Shown piece after piece: positions 52,825 to 64,000 of a stretch of 64,000 nucleotides of DNA. The first letter of the stretch is position 1. Each line of letters starts with the position of its first letter. The notes below the pieces were generated by a model. The model was not told the origin of the DNA. It did not search any database and worked only from the letters and a program-made list of their open reading frames with translations. A program made the translations under genes and the position numbers. Origin of the DNA: an uncultured Desulfobacterales bacterium (GTDB lineage: Bacteria; Desulfobacterota; Desulfobulbia; Desulfobulbales; Desulfocapsaceae); NCBI GenBank assembly GCA_937915545.1, contig CALGIJ010000041.1:31633-95632 (forward strand), read 5' to 3'.

Positions 52825-54150
52825 CTATTTGTTGGTTTTCTCGAATTCGCGCAGCTTCTCGTTGCTGCGCGCCGTGGCGTCGGCAATCGCCTGGGCCGGG
52901 GTCTTCTTGCCGTTCCAGATCAGCTCCATTTCCTCGTCGAGGATGTTGCGGATCTGCACGAAGTAACCGAGGCGGATACCACGGGAGTTCTTGGTCGGCT
53001 TGGTGCGGTTGAGCTGCTTGATGCCGACTTCCTGGTAGGGGATCTTGTCGAAGAAACCTTCTTGCTTGAGCTCTTCGTAGGCCTTGAGGGTGATCGGGAA
53101 GTAGCCGGTCTCCTTATGCCAGAGCTTCTGCATGTCGGGCTGGGCAAGGAAGTTGAGGAAGGCGGCGACGCCCTTGTATTCTTCCTTGGGATGACCCAGC
53201 ATGACCCATAGTGAGGCGCCGCCGATGATGCTGTTCTGCGGCTGCTTCATGTCGGCTTCCACCGGCAGCGGGGCGATGTCCCAGGCGAACTTGGCGTTCT
53301 TCTGCACGTTGCCGATGCCGCTCACCGACTCCATGAGGATGGCAGCGTCGCCGGCGACGAAGGTCGAGTTGGCGCCCTGATACTCGCGACCCTCATAGGA
53401 GAAGCGGTTGTCGGCCATCCACGACTTGAGGCGTTCGAGGTGTTTGATGACCTTGGGGTTGTTGATGGCCATCTCGGTATCCAGGCCCTCGTATCCGTTG
53501 GCCTTGGTGGCGAAGGGGATGTCGTGGATGGCGCTGTAGTTCTCGATCTGGATCCACGACTGCCAGGTGGTGACCATGCCCTTCTTGGCGCCGGCGGCCA
53601 CCAGCTTCTTGGTGATCTCATCCATCTGGTCCCAGGTCAGCGGCGTGGTCTTCGACGGCATCTCGAGTCCGGCCTTCTTGAACAGGTCGACGTTATAGTA
53701 CATGACCGCGGTGGAGGAGTTGAACGGCATGGAGAGCAGGTTGTCCTTCTCGTCGACATAGTAGCTGAGCACCGCCTGCAGATAGCCGGACCAGTCGATC
53801 TTGTAGCCCTCGTCGGCCATGAGCTTGTACACCGGGTAGATGGCCCCGGAACGCATCATGGTCATGGTGCCGACCTCGAAGGCCTGGAGGATATGGGGAT
53901 GCTTCTTGGCGCGGTAGGCGGCGACGCCGGCGTTGACCACCTCGCCGTAGTCGCCCTTGTTGACGGCGACGACCTTGTATTGCTGCTGCGAGTCGTTGAA
54001 GGCCTTGACCATCTTGTCGAGGGTCTCGCCACGCGCGCCCCTCATGGCGTGCCACCACTCGATGGTGATCGGCTCGGCCATGGCCTGACCGGCGAAGAGC
54101 ACGATCGCCGCCATCAGGGAGAAGAGAGTTGCTGCGCCTCGTATCTTCAT
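52825..54150 (-). CDS. ugpB: glycerol-3-phosphate-binding periplasmic protein UgpB
   Basis: A 441-aa extracellular solute-binding family 1 protein. Signal peptide to about residue 25 (GQAMAEP). Mature start ITIEWWHAMRGARGETLDKM, then QAFEVGTMTMMRSGAIYPV, GANSTFVAGDAAILMESV and the family hallmark NSRGIRLGYFVQIRNI near the C-terminus, as in E. coli UgpB. It would deliver glycerol 3-phosphate or glycerophosphodiesters. AGGAGG precedes ATG 54150. ugpC is divergently transcribed 290 nt away. Confidence 0.93.
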   Translation of the reverse strand: MKIRGAATLFSLMAAIVLFAGQAMAEPITIEWWHAMRGARGETLDKMVKAFNDSQQQYKVVAVNKGDYGEVVNAGVAAYRAKKHPHILQAFEVGTMTMMRSGAIYPVYKLMADEGYKIDWSGYLQAVLSYYVDEKDNLLSMPFNSSTAVMYYNVDLFKKAGLEMPSKTTPLTWDQMDEITKKLVAAGAKKGMVTTWQSWIQIENYSAIHDIPFATKANGYEGLDTEMAINNPKVIKHLERLKSWMADNRFSYEGREYQGANSTFVAGDAAILMESVSGIGNVQKNAKFAWDIAPLPVEADMKQPQNSIIGGASLWVMLGHPKEEYKGVAAFLNFLAQPDMQKLWHKETGYFPITLKAYEELKQEGFFDKIPYQEVGIKQLNRTKPTKNSRGIRLGYFVQIRNILDEEMELIWNGKKTPAQAIADATARSNEKLREFEKTNK

Positions 54151-54248
54151 CTGTTGTCCTCCTGAAAATAATTTATGGCCCTGCCCGCCAGCGGCACGAC
54201 CGGTTCCGGCTTGCCATCAGCCTCGGAAGCCGCACAAACACTTCGTCT

Positions 54249-54277
54249 TTCTTAATCTGTTCAGCCAGGCGCGTCAA
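54249..54277 (-). promoter_or_regulatory. candidate promoter of ugpBAE
   Basis: Leftward TTGACG (54277-54272), a 17-nt spacer, TAAGAA (54254-54249). The -35 is good, the -10 poor. Leader about 90 nt. No copy of the TTTCG-N2-CGAAA repeat is evident in this 290-nt region. Confidence 0.35.
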
Positions 54278-54440
54278 GGCGCAATGTTGCTGCTACAACG
54301 TGCTAAAGCGGCGCCGGCAGGGTTGCGCCGGCTGGAGCCGTTTTTCCTTGAAGGGGGCGCCCCCATAAGGTAAACAGGGCGGTAAACGGCGACCTTCGGG
54401 TCGTTTCGGCAGATTCGCCAGCGGAGAAGGAACAGCGCAT

Positions 54441-55544
54441 ATGGCCCAGGTGGTGCTCGAGGGTGTGGTCAAACGATATGGCAAGACGGCGGTGGTGCAC
54501 GGGGTCGACCTGACCATCGCCGATACCGAGTTTCTCGTCCTGGTCGGCCCCTCGGGCTGCGGCAAGTCGACCTTGCTGCGCATGGTCGCCGGCCTCGAGG
54601 AGATCAGCGAGGGCACGATCTCCATCGACGGGCGGGTGGTCAACGACATCGCCCCCAAGGACCGCGGCTGCGCCATGGTCTTCCAGAACTACGCCCTCTA
54701 CCCGCACATGAACGTCTACAAGAACATGTCCTTCGGCCTGACCCTCAAGGGCACCCCGAAGGCCGAGATCGAGACCCGGGTGCGGGAAGCGGCGAAGATC
54801 CTCGGCATCGAGGAACTCCTCAGCCGCAAGCCGCACGAGCTCTCCGGCGGCCAGCGCCAGCGGGTGGCCATGGGCCGTGCCATCGTCCGCAAGCCCTCGG
54901 TGTTCCTCTTCGACGAGCCCCTCTCCAACCTCGACGCCAAGCTGCGCAACACCATGCGCGCCGAGATCAAGCGCCTCCACCAGAAGGTGCGCTCGACCAT
55001 CATCTACGTCACCCACGACCAGGTCGAGGCGATGACCCTGGCCGACCGCATCGTCGTCATGCGTGCCGGCAACGTCGAGCAGATCGGCACGCCCATCGAG
55101 CTCTTCGAACGCCCCGCCAACACCTTTGTCGCCGGCTTCATCGGCAGCCCGCCGATGAACCTGCTGGACGCCCGGCTGCGCCGCGAGGCTGGCGGGGTGG
55201 CGGCGGTGCTGTCGGAGGGGCTGCACGTCCCGGTAACCGCCGCGGCAGGGGAAAAGGAGCTCAGCGACGGCCGTCCGGTGGTCTTCGGCATCCGCACCGA
55301 GAGCATTTTCCCCGGCGAGGCGGGAGCGGCCACCTCCCCCGGCACCTGGACCACCAGGGGCCTGGTGGAGATCGTCGAACCGCTGGGCGGGGAGACCCAT
55401 CTCCACGTCAACATCGCCGGAGTGCGCTTCATCGCCAGGTGCGAGGGGCGCCGGCAGGTAGCCGCCAATCAGGAAATGGACTTTTCCCTGCGGCTCGACG
55501 CCATCCACCTCTTCGACGCCGAGAGCCGCCAGGCACTGGTCTGA
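54441..55544 (+). CDS. ugpC: glycerol-3-phosphate ABC importer ATPase UgpC
   Basis: A 367-aa ABC ATPase of the UgpC/MalK type. Walker A GPSGCGKST (about 36), Q-loop FQNYALYPHM, signature LSGGQRQRVAMGRAI, Walker B VFLFDEPLSNLDAKLR, H-loop VTHDQVEAMT. A C-terminal TOBE/OB regulatory domain follows (from about 235; GSPPMNLLDARL, FGIRTESI). It is divergent from ugpBAE, unlike the usual ugpBAEC order. A ribosome site GGAGAAGGA is close upstream of ATG 54441. The MCE gene is 53 nt downstream. Confidence 0.9.
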   Translation: MAQVVLEGVVKRYGKTAVVHGVDLTIADTEFLVLVGPSGCGKSTLLRMVAGLEEISEGTISIDGRVVNDIAPKDRGCAMVFQNYALYPHMNVYKNMSFGLTLKGTPKAEIETRVREAAKILGIEELLSRKPHELSGGQRQRVAMGRAIVRKPSVFLFDEPLSNLDAKLRNTMRAEIKRLHQKVRSTIIYVTHDQVEAMTLADRIVVMRAGNVEQIGTPIELFERPANTFVAGFIGSPPMNLLDARLRREAGGVAAVLSEGLHVPVTAAAGEKELSDGRPVVFGIRTESIFPGEAGAATSPGTWTTRGLVEIVEPLGGETHLHVNIAGVRFIARCEGRRQVAANQEMDFSLRLDAIHLFDAESRQALV

Positions 55545-55597
55545 GCCGGGAGAGGAACTCCCAGCGCCCGGCAGGACAACCATGACAGGGTGAAGAT

Positions 55598-56086
55598 GTG
55601 AAAAAGACAGTTGTGATCCTTGGTATCCTGATCGCCCTCCTCGCCGGCGCCTGGTTGATCCGCGGCGAATACCTGCGCCGCAACACCGTCTATGCGGTCT
55701 TCCCCGACTCGGAAGGCATCGCCGTCGGCGCCGGGGTGTGGATGGCCGGGGTGGAGGTCGGCCGCGTGCTGCAGGTGGGCATCGCCCCGGACGGCGCCGA
55801 GCTCGCCCTGTTCCTCACCGAACAGGCCCGCCTCGGGCTGACCGACAAGGCCATCTTCTTTCTCGACACCTCCGACAGGACCCTCGGCCCGCTGGTGCGG
55901 GTCAGGGACGTCGCCAGAAACGGCCAGCCGCTGGTCGCCGGGGCGCGCCTCGCCGGCACCAACCTCCCCGCCCTGTGGCACATGTCGGAACTGGGCGAGA
56001 AGATCCAGGGCCTCGGCAACGACCCGCAGCTCAAAGGGGCGGTGCAGATGCTGCTCGACCTCGGCTCCCCGGGCAAGAGCCGCTGA
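55598..56086 (+). CDS. MCE/MlaD-domain membrane-anchored protein, orphan
   Basis: A 162-aa protein with one N-terminal helix (ILGILIALLAGAWLI, residues about 7-21) and an MCE domain: VYAVFPDSEGIAVGAGVWMAGVEVGRVLQV (quoted in separate pieces: VYAVFPDSEGIAVG and MAGVEVGRV). MCE proteins form periplasmic hexamers that shuttle phospholipids. The usual MlaE permease and MlaF ATPase partners are not nearby, and there is no long C-terminal tail. The start is GTG 55598; the sequence before it (AGGGTGAAG) can serve as ribosome site. Divergence in the later part makes exact function uncertain. Confidence 0.7.
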   Translation: MKKTVVILGILIALLAGAWLIRGEYLRRNTVYAVFPDSEGIAVGAGVWMAGVEVGRVLQVGIAPDGAELALFLTEQARLGLTDKAIFFLDTSDRTLGPLVRVRDVARNGQPLVAGARLAGTNLPALWHMSELGEKIQGLGNDPQLKGAVQMLLDLGSPGKSR

Positions 56087-56122
56087 CCGCCCGTTCAGGC
56101 GGGCCTGCATGGAGGAGCGGAC

Positions 56123-57211
56123 ATGATCCAGCCACGGCCGACGCTCCTGCTCGACGAGGGCAGGTGCCATGCCAATATCGCCATGATGGCGGACAAAGCG
56201 GCCGCCCACGGCCTCATCTTCCGCCCCCACTTCAAGACCCACCAGTCGCTCGCCGTCGGACGCTGGTTCAAAGAAGCGGGGGTGCGATGCATCACCGTCT
56301 CCTCCCTGACCATGGCCGAGTACTTCGCCTGCGAGTGGGACGACATCACCGTCGCCTTCCCGGTCAATATCCTCGAAATCGACGCCATCAACCGCCTGGC
56401 GCCACGGCTGACCCTCAACCTGCTGGTGGAGTCCGTGGAGAGCCTGCGTTTTCTCGCCGACCACCTGCACAACCCGGTGGGCTTCTTCATCAAGATCGAC
56501 GTCGGCTACCACCGCACCGGGGTCGACGCCACGGACACCGCCACCATCGATGCGCTCCTCGACCTCGCCCGGCAGTGCCCGCTGCTGCATTTCCGCGGCT
56601 TTCTCACCCATGCCGGCCACACCTACGGCGCCGCCTCCCCCGGGGAGGTGCTGGCCATCCACCATCAGGCCTGCCTGCTCTTGATGGCCCTCAAGGAGCG
56701 CTACCAGGGGACCTGGCCGCAGCTCCTCGTCTCCGTCGGCGACACCCCGGGCTGCAGCCTGGCCAGCGATTTTCCCGGCTGCGACGAGATCCGTCCCGGC
56801 AACTTCGTCTTCTACGACCTCACCCAGCAGCACCTCGGCGCCTGCGAGTCGCGGCGGATCGCCGTCGCCCTCTCCTGCCCGGTGGTGGCGGTGCACCCGC
56901 GGCGCAACGAGGCGGTGCTCTACGGCGGGGCCATCCACTTCTCCAAGGAGGCCCTGCGCGACGCGCAGCTCGGCACCATCTACGGGCGGGTGGCGCGCAG
57001 CATGGGCCTCGGCTGGGGTGAGCCCATCCCCGGCATGTATGTGCGCAGCCTGTCCCAGGAACACGGGGTTGTCGTCGGCCCGGAGCATGAAATCGCCGCT
57101 CTCCGCGTCGGCGACTGCCTCCCCGTCCTGCCGGTGCACTCCTGCCTCACCGTGCAGCTGATGAAGTCCTACATCGGCATCGCCGGCGGCGAGACCTTCA
57201 CCACCCTCTAG
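56123..57211 (+). CDS. D-serine dehydratase-like / D-threonine aldolase family PLP enzyme
   Basis: A 362-aa fold-III PLP enzyme. The N-terminal barrel carries the PLP lysine in FRPHFKTHQS (about residue 38), and VSVGDTPGCS forms the phosphate site. A C-terminal beta domain holds a zinc pair of the H-x-C form in PVHSCLT (about 341-347), as in eukaryotic D-serine dehydratase (DSD). The enzyme probably removes or cleaves D-amino acids such as D-serine or D-threonine. GGAG lies about 8 nt before ATG 56123. It is 36 nt after the MCE gene and converges with the PurF paralogue. Confidence 0.83.
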   Translation: MIQPRPTLLLDEGRCHANIAMMADKAAAHGLIFRPHFKTHQSLAVGRWFKEAGVRCITVSSLTMAEYFACEWDDITVAFPVNILEIDAINRLAPRLTLNLLVESVESLRFLADHLHNPVGFFIKIDVGYHRTGVDATDTATIDALLDLARQCPLLHFRGFLTHAGHTYGAASPGEVLAIHHQACLLLMALKERYQGTWPQLLVSVGDTPGCSLASDFPGCDEIRPGNFVFYDLTQQHLGACESRRIAVALSCPVVAVHPRRNEAVLYGGAIHFSKEALRDAQLGTIYGRVARSMGLGWGEPIPGMYVRSLSQEHGVVVGPEHEIAALRVGDCLPVLPVHSCLTVQLMKSYIGIAGGETFTTL

Positions 57212-57245
57212 GCCCCCAGCGCAGGCCCCCAGGTGCCGTTGCGGC

Positions 57246-57265
57246 GCCGCCTCCGCGGAGGCGGC
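57246..57265. terminator. 20-bp perfect palindrome between convergent genes
   Basis: A fully self-complementary 20-mer centred at 57255/57256, CG-only except for one T and one A. It lies 34 nt after the PLP-enzyme stop and 83 nt from the stop of the leftward PurF paralogue. No T-run; a bidirectional terminator is inferred from position. Confidence 0.4.
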
Positions 57266-57348
57266 CCGGCCCTGTCGCATTGACTCCTCACCTGCAGCCT
57301 CCCGCCGAGGGACCTTTCCTTCAGCGGGACGCAGACCTCACGGCCAAT

Positions 57349-58752
57349 CTAGAAGAAGCTGCTGCCGTCCCAGCAATGGGTGCACAGCCGTTCCTTGGGC
57401 AGACCGATGGCCGCCACCAGATCGGCAAGGCGCTGGTACTTGAGCGAGGTGAGGTGGAGGCGACGGCGGATCTCCTCGATCATCGCCAGGTTCCTCTCCG
57501 ACCCGTCCTCGGCGTAGAGGTGGAGATCACAGTCCTCGCTGCCCTCCAGGGACTTGATGACCTTGCGGCCGATGAGGTCGAGGGTCGAGCGCGACGACGA
57601 GAAGTTGAGGAACTCGCAGGGAAAGACCAGGGTCGGGCAGGCAAGGCGCATATGCACCTCGCAGGCGCCGCAGTCGAAGAGGATCTGCACGTTTTCGCGC
57701 AGCTGGGTGCCGCGGACGATGGAGTCGTCGCAGAAGAGCAGCCGCTGGCCGGCGATGAGGCGGCGCACCGGGATGAGCTTCATCCGCGCCACCAGGTCGC
57801 GCATCGTCTGGTTCTGCGGCATGAAGCTGCGCGGCCAGGTCGGGGTGTACTTGACGAAGGGGCGACGGTAAGGGATGCCTTTGCGGTTGGCGTAGCCGAG
57901 GGCGTGGCCGATGCCGGAGTCGGGAATGCCGGCAACGCAGTCGGCGGCGACCTGGTCGCCTTCGGCCAGCAGGGCGCCGCAGCGGTAGCGCACCTCCTCG
58001 ACGTTGATGCCCTCATACTCCGAGGCCGGGTAGCCATAGTAGACCCAGAGGAAGGAGCACACCTGCATCTTCGGCCCCGGCGGCAGCCGCTGCTCCCAGC
58101 CCTCGGCCTGAAGGAACACCGCCTCGCCCGGCCCGAGGAAGTGGTCGACGGCGAAGTCGAGGTTGGGGAAGGCGGAGGACTCCGAGCTCACTGCCGTCGC
58201 CCCGTCGCGCCGCCCGATCACCAGCGGCGTGCGCCCGAGGCGGTCGCGGGCCGCCCAGACGCCCTCCTCGGTGAGCAGCAGCAGGGAGCACGAGCCGTGG
58301 ATGCGCTCCTGGGCGTAGCGGATGCCGGCTGCGAAGCTGTCCTGGCCGCAGACCAGCATCGCCACCAGCTCGGTGGGGTTGGTGACCCCGTCGGAGGTGC
58401 CTGAAAAATAGCGGCGCTCGGCGAAGGCCTCGTTGATGAGGGCCTTGAGGTTGTTGATGCGCCCCACGGTGACGATGCCGAAGGTGCCGAGGTGCGACTC
58501 GACGATGAGCGGCTGCGGGTCGGTGTCGCTGATCACGCCAATGCCCATGCGGCCGTGGAACTGCGGCAGGTCGGGCTCGAACTTGGTGCGGAAGTAGGAG
58601 TTCTCGATGTTGTGGATGGCGCGGTGGAAGCCGTCGCCGTTGCGCACCGCCATGCCGCCGCGCCTGGTGCCGAGGTGGGAGTGGTAGTCGGTGCCGTAGA
58701 AGAGATCGGCGACACACTCCTCCTGAGAGACAATGCCGAAAAGACCGCCCAT
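57349..58752 (-). CDS. PurF-family phosphoribosyltransferase lacking the glutaminase nucleophile
   Basis: A 467-aa homologue of amidophosphoribosyltransferase. It opens MGGLFGIVS, so the N-terminal Cys that acts as glutaminase nucleophile is Gly. The oxyanion NG pair is also gone (TVGRINN). The C-terminal phosphoribosyltransferase half is intact, with the PRPP loop LLFCDDSIVRGTQ (339-350). Cysteines matching the [4Fe-4S] ligands of Bacillus PurF remain: C232, C379 and CTHC (C457, C460). It may therefore use free ammonia, another amine, or be regulatory. It is 58 nt downstream of carB on the same strand. A canonical purF would be expected elsewhere in the genome. The start at 58752 is the only ATG fitting the homologous N-terminus. 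Confidence 0.85.
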   Translation of the reverse strand: MGGLFGIVSQEECVADLFYGTDYHSHLGTRRGGMAVRNGDGFHRAIHNIENSYFRTKFEPDLPQFHGRMGIGVISDTDPQPLIVESHLGTFGIVTVGRINNLKALINEAFAERRYFSGTSDGVTNPTELVAMLVCGQDSFAAGIRYAQERIHGSCSLLLLTEEGVWAARDRLGRTPLVIGRRDGATAVSSESSAFPNLDFAVDHFLGPGEAVFLQAEGWEQRLPPGPKMQVCSFLWVYYGYPASEYEGINVEEVRYRCGALLAEGDQVAADCVAGIPDSGIGHALGYANRKGIPYRRPFVKYTPTWPRSFMPQNQTMRDLVARMKLIPVRRLIAGQRLLFCDDSIVRGTQLRENVQILFDCGACEVHMRLACPTLVFPCEFLNFSSSRSTLDLIGRKVIKSLEGSEDCDLHLYAEDGSERNLAMIEEIRRRLHLTSLKYQRLADLVAAIGLPKERLCTHCWDGSSFF

Positions 58753-58810
58753 GACAAGAACCTCGCTGTTGCTGAAGTGATGCTACCCCGCCGCCCGGCG
58801 CGGCGCCGGT

Positions 58811-62014
<3,204 letters not shown>

Positions 62015-62201
62015 GGCGGCTCCTTATTGCAGAACGTTGTCGGGTGCACTGCGCTGCTCGCTGTCAACGGCCGTGTATCCTAGCAGCCTGACGACAAACC
62101 CGCCATGAATAATCGTATGAAAATATAGTGATGCTAAAACAAGGAGCCCGGTCCGGCGACCGCACGCACCAGCGGGGGCCAGCGGCGGCCGGCGGCAAGG
62201 C

Positions 62202-63500
62202 TCAGCCGGCGAGAAAGGCGCGGAGGAAGAAGAAATAGGCAGCACCGGCAGCCAGAAAGCAGCAGCAGGGTGCCACCAGCCGCCGCCAGGTGCGGCCGAT
62301 GCTGGTGCCGAAGAAGTTGCAGGTCAGCACGAAGCAGATATGGATGGGGGAGATCATCACCCCGGTGAAGCCGGCGAAGGTGGCCACCACCAGATAGGCC
62401 AGCGTCTGCTGCTCCAGCCCGAGGCTGTGCAGCAGGCCGAGGAGCAGAGGGAAGGTCGCCCCGACGAAGGCGACATTGATGCCGGCGACCATGCCGACGA
62501 GGAAAGGCAGGAAGAAGGCGGCGGCGAACAGGGCCGCCCCGCCGCCGGCGGCGGAGGCCATCTCCTCGACGATGCCCGCCTCCTGCATGATGTCCTTGAA
62601 GACGAAAATCGCCGCCACCACCAGCATCATCTGCCACAGGCTGCGCTTGCCCAGCACCTGGCGGAGGAAGGGCAGGCCGAGGCCATTCATGGCGACGATG
62701 GCCGCCACGGCGAGGAGCAGGGCGGCGATCACCCCCCATTCGAAGGGCACGGACGGCGCCAGGCGGGCCAGCAGCGTCTCGCAGCCCACCGCGCCGACGA
62801 TGGCGATGAGCAGCGGCAGCCCCTCGCGCAGCACCACCCCTGGCGCGGCACGCCTGGCCCTGGCTTCGGCCGGCGCCGGGCCACCAGCGGTAGAAAGGCC
62901 GCGCAGGAAGAAGAACCAGCCAGAGACGTACATCGCCACCACCCCCGGCCAGGTGTAGCTGATAAAGGCGCCGATGGGCAATTCGGCCAGGGCGACGGTG
63001 AGGATGATGCCCGGATAGAGCGGCCAGGCGGTTTCCCAGACATGGCGGAACCAGTAGTTGATCAGGGCCCGGTCCTCGGCGGGGAGATTCATGTCCTCCC
63101 CCATGGCTTTGACCATCGGCGCCGAGAAGATCGCCCCGCCGGGCATGGGCAGAAGGCCGATGAGCGCGGGAAAGAACACCAGGCGCAGGCGCGGCCGGGT
63201 GAGGTAGCCGGAGAGCGCCTCCATCAGCCGCCGCGACTGCCCGGAGCGTTCGAGTCCGTCGGAGAGCATCATGATCAGCCCGACGATGGCGGCGAGAAAG
63301 AGGAAATTCTCGCGAGTCAGCGCGGTCAATCCGGTGACGACGATGGCCTGCGGGCCGCAGCCGAACACCAGCCCCATGAAGACGCCGCCGAGGAGGATCG
63401 ACAGGGCCAGGCCGATGCCGAAGCGCATGCCGGCGAGCATCAGCGCGAAGGCGGCAAGGACCTTGAGAAAGGGCAGGGAAACGGCAAGGGCATGCTCCAT
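62202..63500 (-). CDS. DUF401 family membrane protein, permease-like
   Basis: A 432-aa inner-membrane protein with about ten to twelve helices. Signature stretches are RFGIGLALSILLGG, GLLPMPGGAIFSAPMV, NYWFRHVWETAWPLYPG and FTGVMISPIHICFVLTCNFF, which match DUF401 (COG1906), a family of the ion-transporter superfamily with unknown substrate. ATG 63500 is preferred to a GTG at 63512. It lies upstream of carB across 187 nt. Confidence 0.85.
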   Translation of the reverse strand: MEHALAVSLPFLKVLAAFALMLAGMRFGIGLALSILLGGVFMGLVFGCGPQAIVVTGLTALTRENFLFLAAIVGLIMMLSDGLERSGQSRRLMEALSGYLTRPRLRLVFFPALIGLLPMPGGAIFSAPMVKAMGEDMNLPAEDRALINYWFRHVWETAWPLYPGIILTVALAELPIGAFISYTWPGVVAMYVSGWFFFLRGLSTAGGPAPAEARARRAAPGVVLREGLPLLIAIVGAVGCETLLARLAPSVPFEWGVIAALLLAVAAIVAMNGLGLPFLRQVLGKRSLWQMMLVVAAIFVFKDIMQEAGIVEEMASAAGGGAALFAAAFFLPFLVGMVAGINVAFVGATFPLLLGLLHSLGLEQQTLAYLVVATFAGFTGVMISPIHICFVLTCNFFGTSIGRTWRRLVAPCCCFLAAGAAYFFFLRAFLAG

Positions 63501-63675
63501 GACGGCCACCACGGGAGATGTGAGGAAATGAAATCCCGGCCGGCGTGGGGTGCTCGCCGGCCCGCAGGCAAAGCGGCACCACCATACCAGAAGCGAGTCC
63601 GGTCGGCCGCAAAAAGGTGAGGATGCCAGGGCTGACGACCTCTTCGCCTTGAGCGGGTGCCCCGGCCCGGGCCGC

Positions 63676-64000
63676 CTACTCGTGGCGCAGGGCCTCGATG
63701 GGGTCGAGGCGGGCCGCCTTGCGCGCCGGAAAATAGCCGAAGACGATGCCGACCCCGCCAGAGAAGAGGAAGGCCAAGGCGACCACCGCCGGGCTGAAGA
63801 CGAAGGGCATGTCGAAGAGGCGCGTCGCCCCGTAGGCCCCGCCCAGGCCGAAGATGACCCCGAAAAGGCCGCCGAAGGAGGAAAGCACCACCGCCTCGAC
63901 GAGGAACTGGCGCAGCACGTCGCGCTCCATCGCGCCGATGGCCAGGCGGATGCCGATCTCGCGGGTCCGCTCGGTCACCGAGACGAGCATGATGTTCATG
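63676..64000 (-). CDS. MacB-type ABC permease, C-terminal part
   Basis: The C-terminal 107 residues or so of an FtsX/MacB-family permease; the gene continues beyond the right edge. It shows the end of the large cytoplasmic coupling segment (MLVSVTERTREIGIRLAIGA) followed by two transmembrane helices (about LVEAVVLSSFGGLFGVIFG and AVVALAFLFSGGVGIVFGY) and the family ending PARKAARLDPIEALRHE. Such permeases work with an ATPase and a periplasmic adaptor in efflux of macrolides, toxins or lipoproteins. Confidence 0.88.
   Translation of the reverse strand, partial: MNIMLVSVTERTREIGIRLAIGAMERDVLRQFLVEAVVLSSFGGLFGVIFGLGGAYGATRLFDMPFVFSPAVVALAFLFSGGVGIVFGYFPARKAARLDPIEALRHE

Overview
The window is GC-rich (mostly well above 60% by eye), densely coded on both strands, and carries no rRNA, tRNA, CRISPR array or intact transposon that I can recognise. 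The gene set points to a Gram-negative anaerobe, most likely Desulfobacterota (former Deltaproteobacteria, e.g. Desulfuromonadia or Desulfobulbia). It includes LpxC, a tungsten aldehyde:ferredoxin oxidoreductase with a polyferredoxin, citramalate synthase, TRAP and ABC importers, and the CSHCKKIR/ICPDC signalling module. The assignment to a phylum is inference from gene content.

Layout. 1-2.9 kb (minus): two alpha/beta-hydrolase genes, one fused to a PlsC-type acyltransferase. 3-5.1 kb (plus): an ornithine cyclodeaminase of the COG1915 type followed by arginase, together a short arginine-to-proline route. 5.3-9.2 kb: a TRAP transporter (dctPQM) converging on a FadR-type GntR regulator across a perfect 27-bp hairpin. 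9.6-12.4 kb: citramalate synthase and malate dehydrogenase. 12.4-18 kb: a periplasmic-sensor protein, a small membrane protein, a PhnD-GGDEF diguanylate cyclase and the AOR/polyferredoxin pair. 18.2-19.4 kb: two poorly known genes, one with a PilZ-like motif. 19.4-24.5 kb (minus): a BMP-type purine/nucleoside ABC importer with a purine phosphoribosyltransferase inside the operon. 24.6-27.2 kb (minus): a polar amino-acid ABC importer. 27.7-37.3 kb: PfkB kinase, D,D-carboxypeptidase, DUF2293, transketolase, uracil phosphoribosyltransferase, CBS protein, cupin, DUF2784, glycine-zipper protein and a secreted MsrAB fusion with a Fur-box-like palindrome upstream.

37.4-47.5 kb: an EamA transporter, the glycerol module glpR-glpD-glpK, and a compatible-solute cluster (HAD phosphatase, MPGP-type phosphatase, a second glycosyltransferase, GpgS) that ends in a broken partial copy of the HAD gene. 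47.5-50.8 kb: an unrecognised secreted protein and a response-regulator-LpxC fusion. 50.9-55.5 kb: a glycerol-3-phosphate ABC importer (ugpBAE leftward, ugpC divergent). 55.6-64 kb: an orphan MCE protein, a D-serine dehydratase-like PLP enzyme, a PurF paralogue lacking its glutaminase nucleophile, carB, a DUF401 permease and the end of a MacB-type permease.

How the parts may work together. glpR/glpD/glpK and ugpBAEC supply and oxidise glycerol 3-phosphate. The neighbouring glycosyltransferase/phosphatase cluster probably makes a glucosylglycerate-type osmolyte from 3-phosphoglycerate. The BMP importer with gpt, plus upp, forms a nucleobase-salvage theme. The most unusual single gene is the receiver-LpxC fusion (49346-50677). 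It joins a complete phosphoacceptor receiver to a deacetylase that keeps its zinc ligands, which suggests that the committed step of lipid A synthesis is wired to a phosphorelay.
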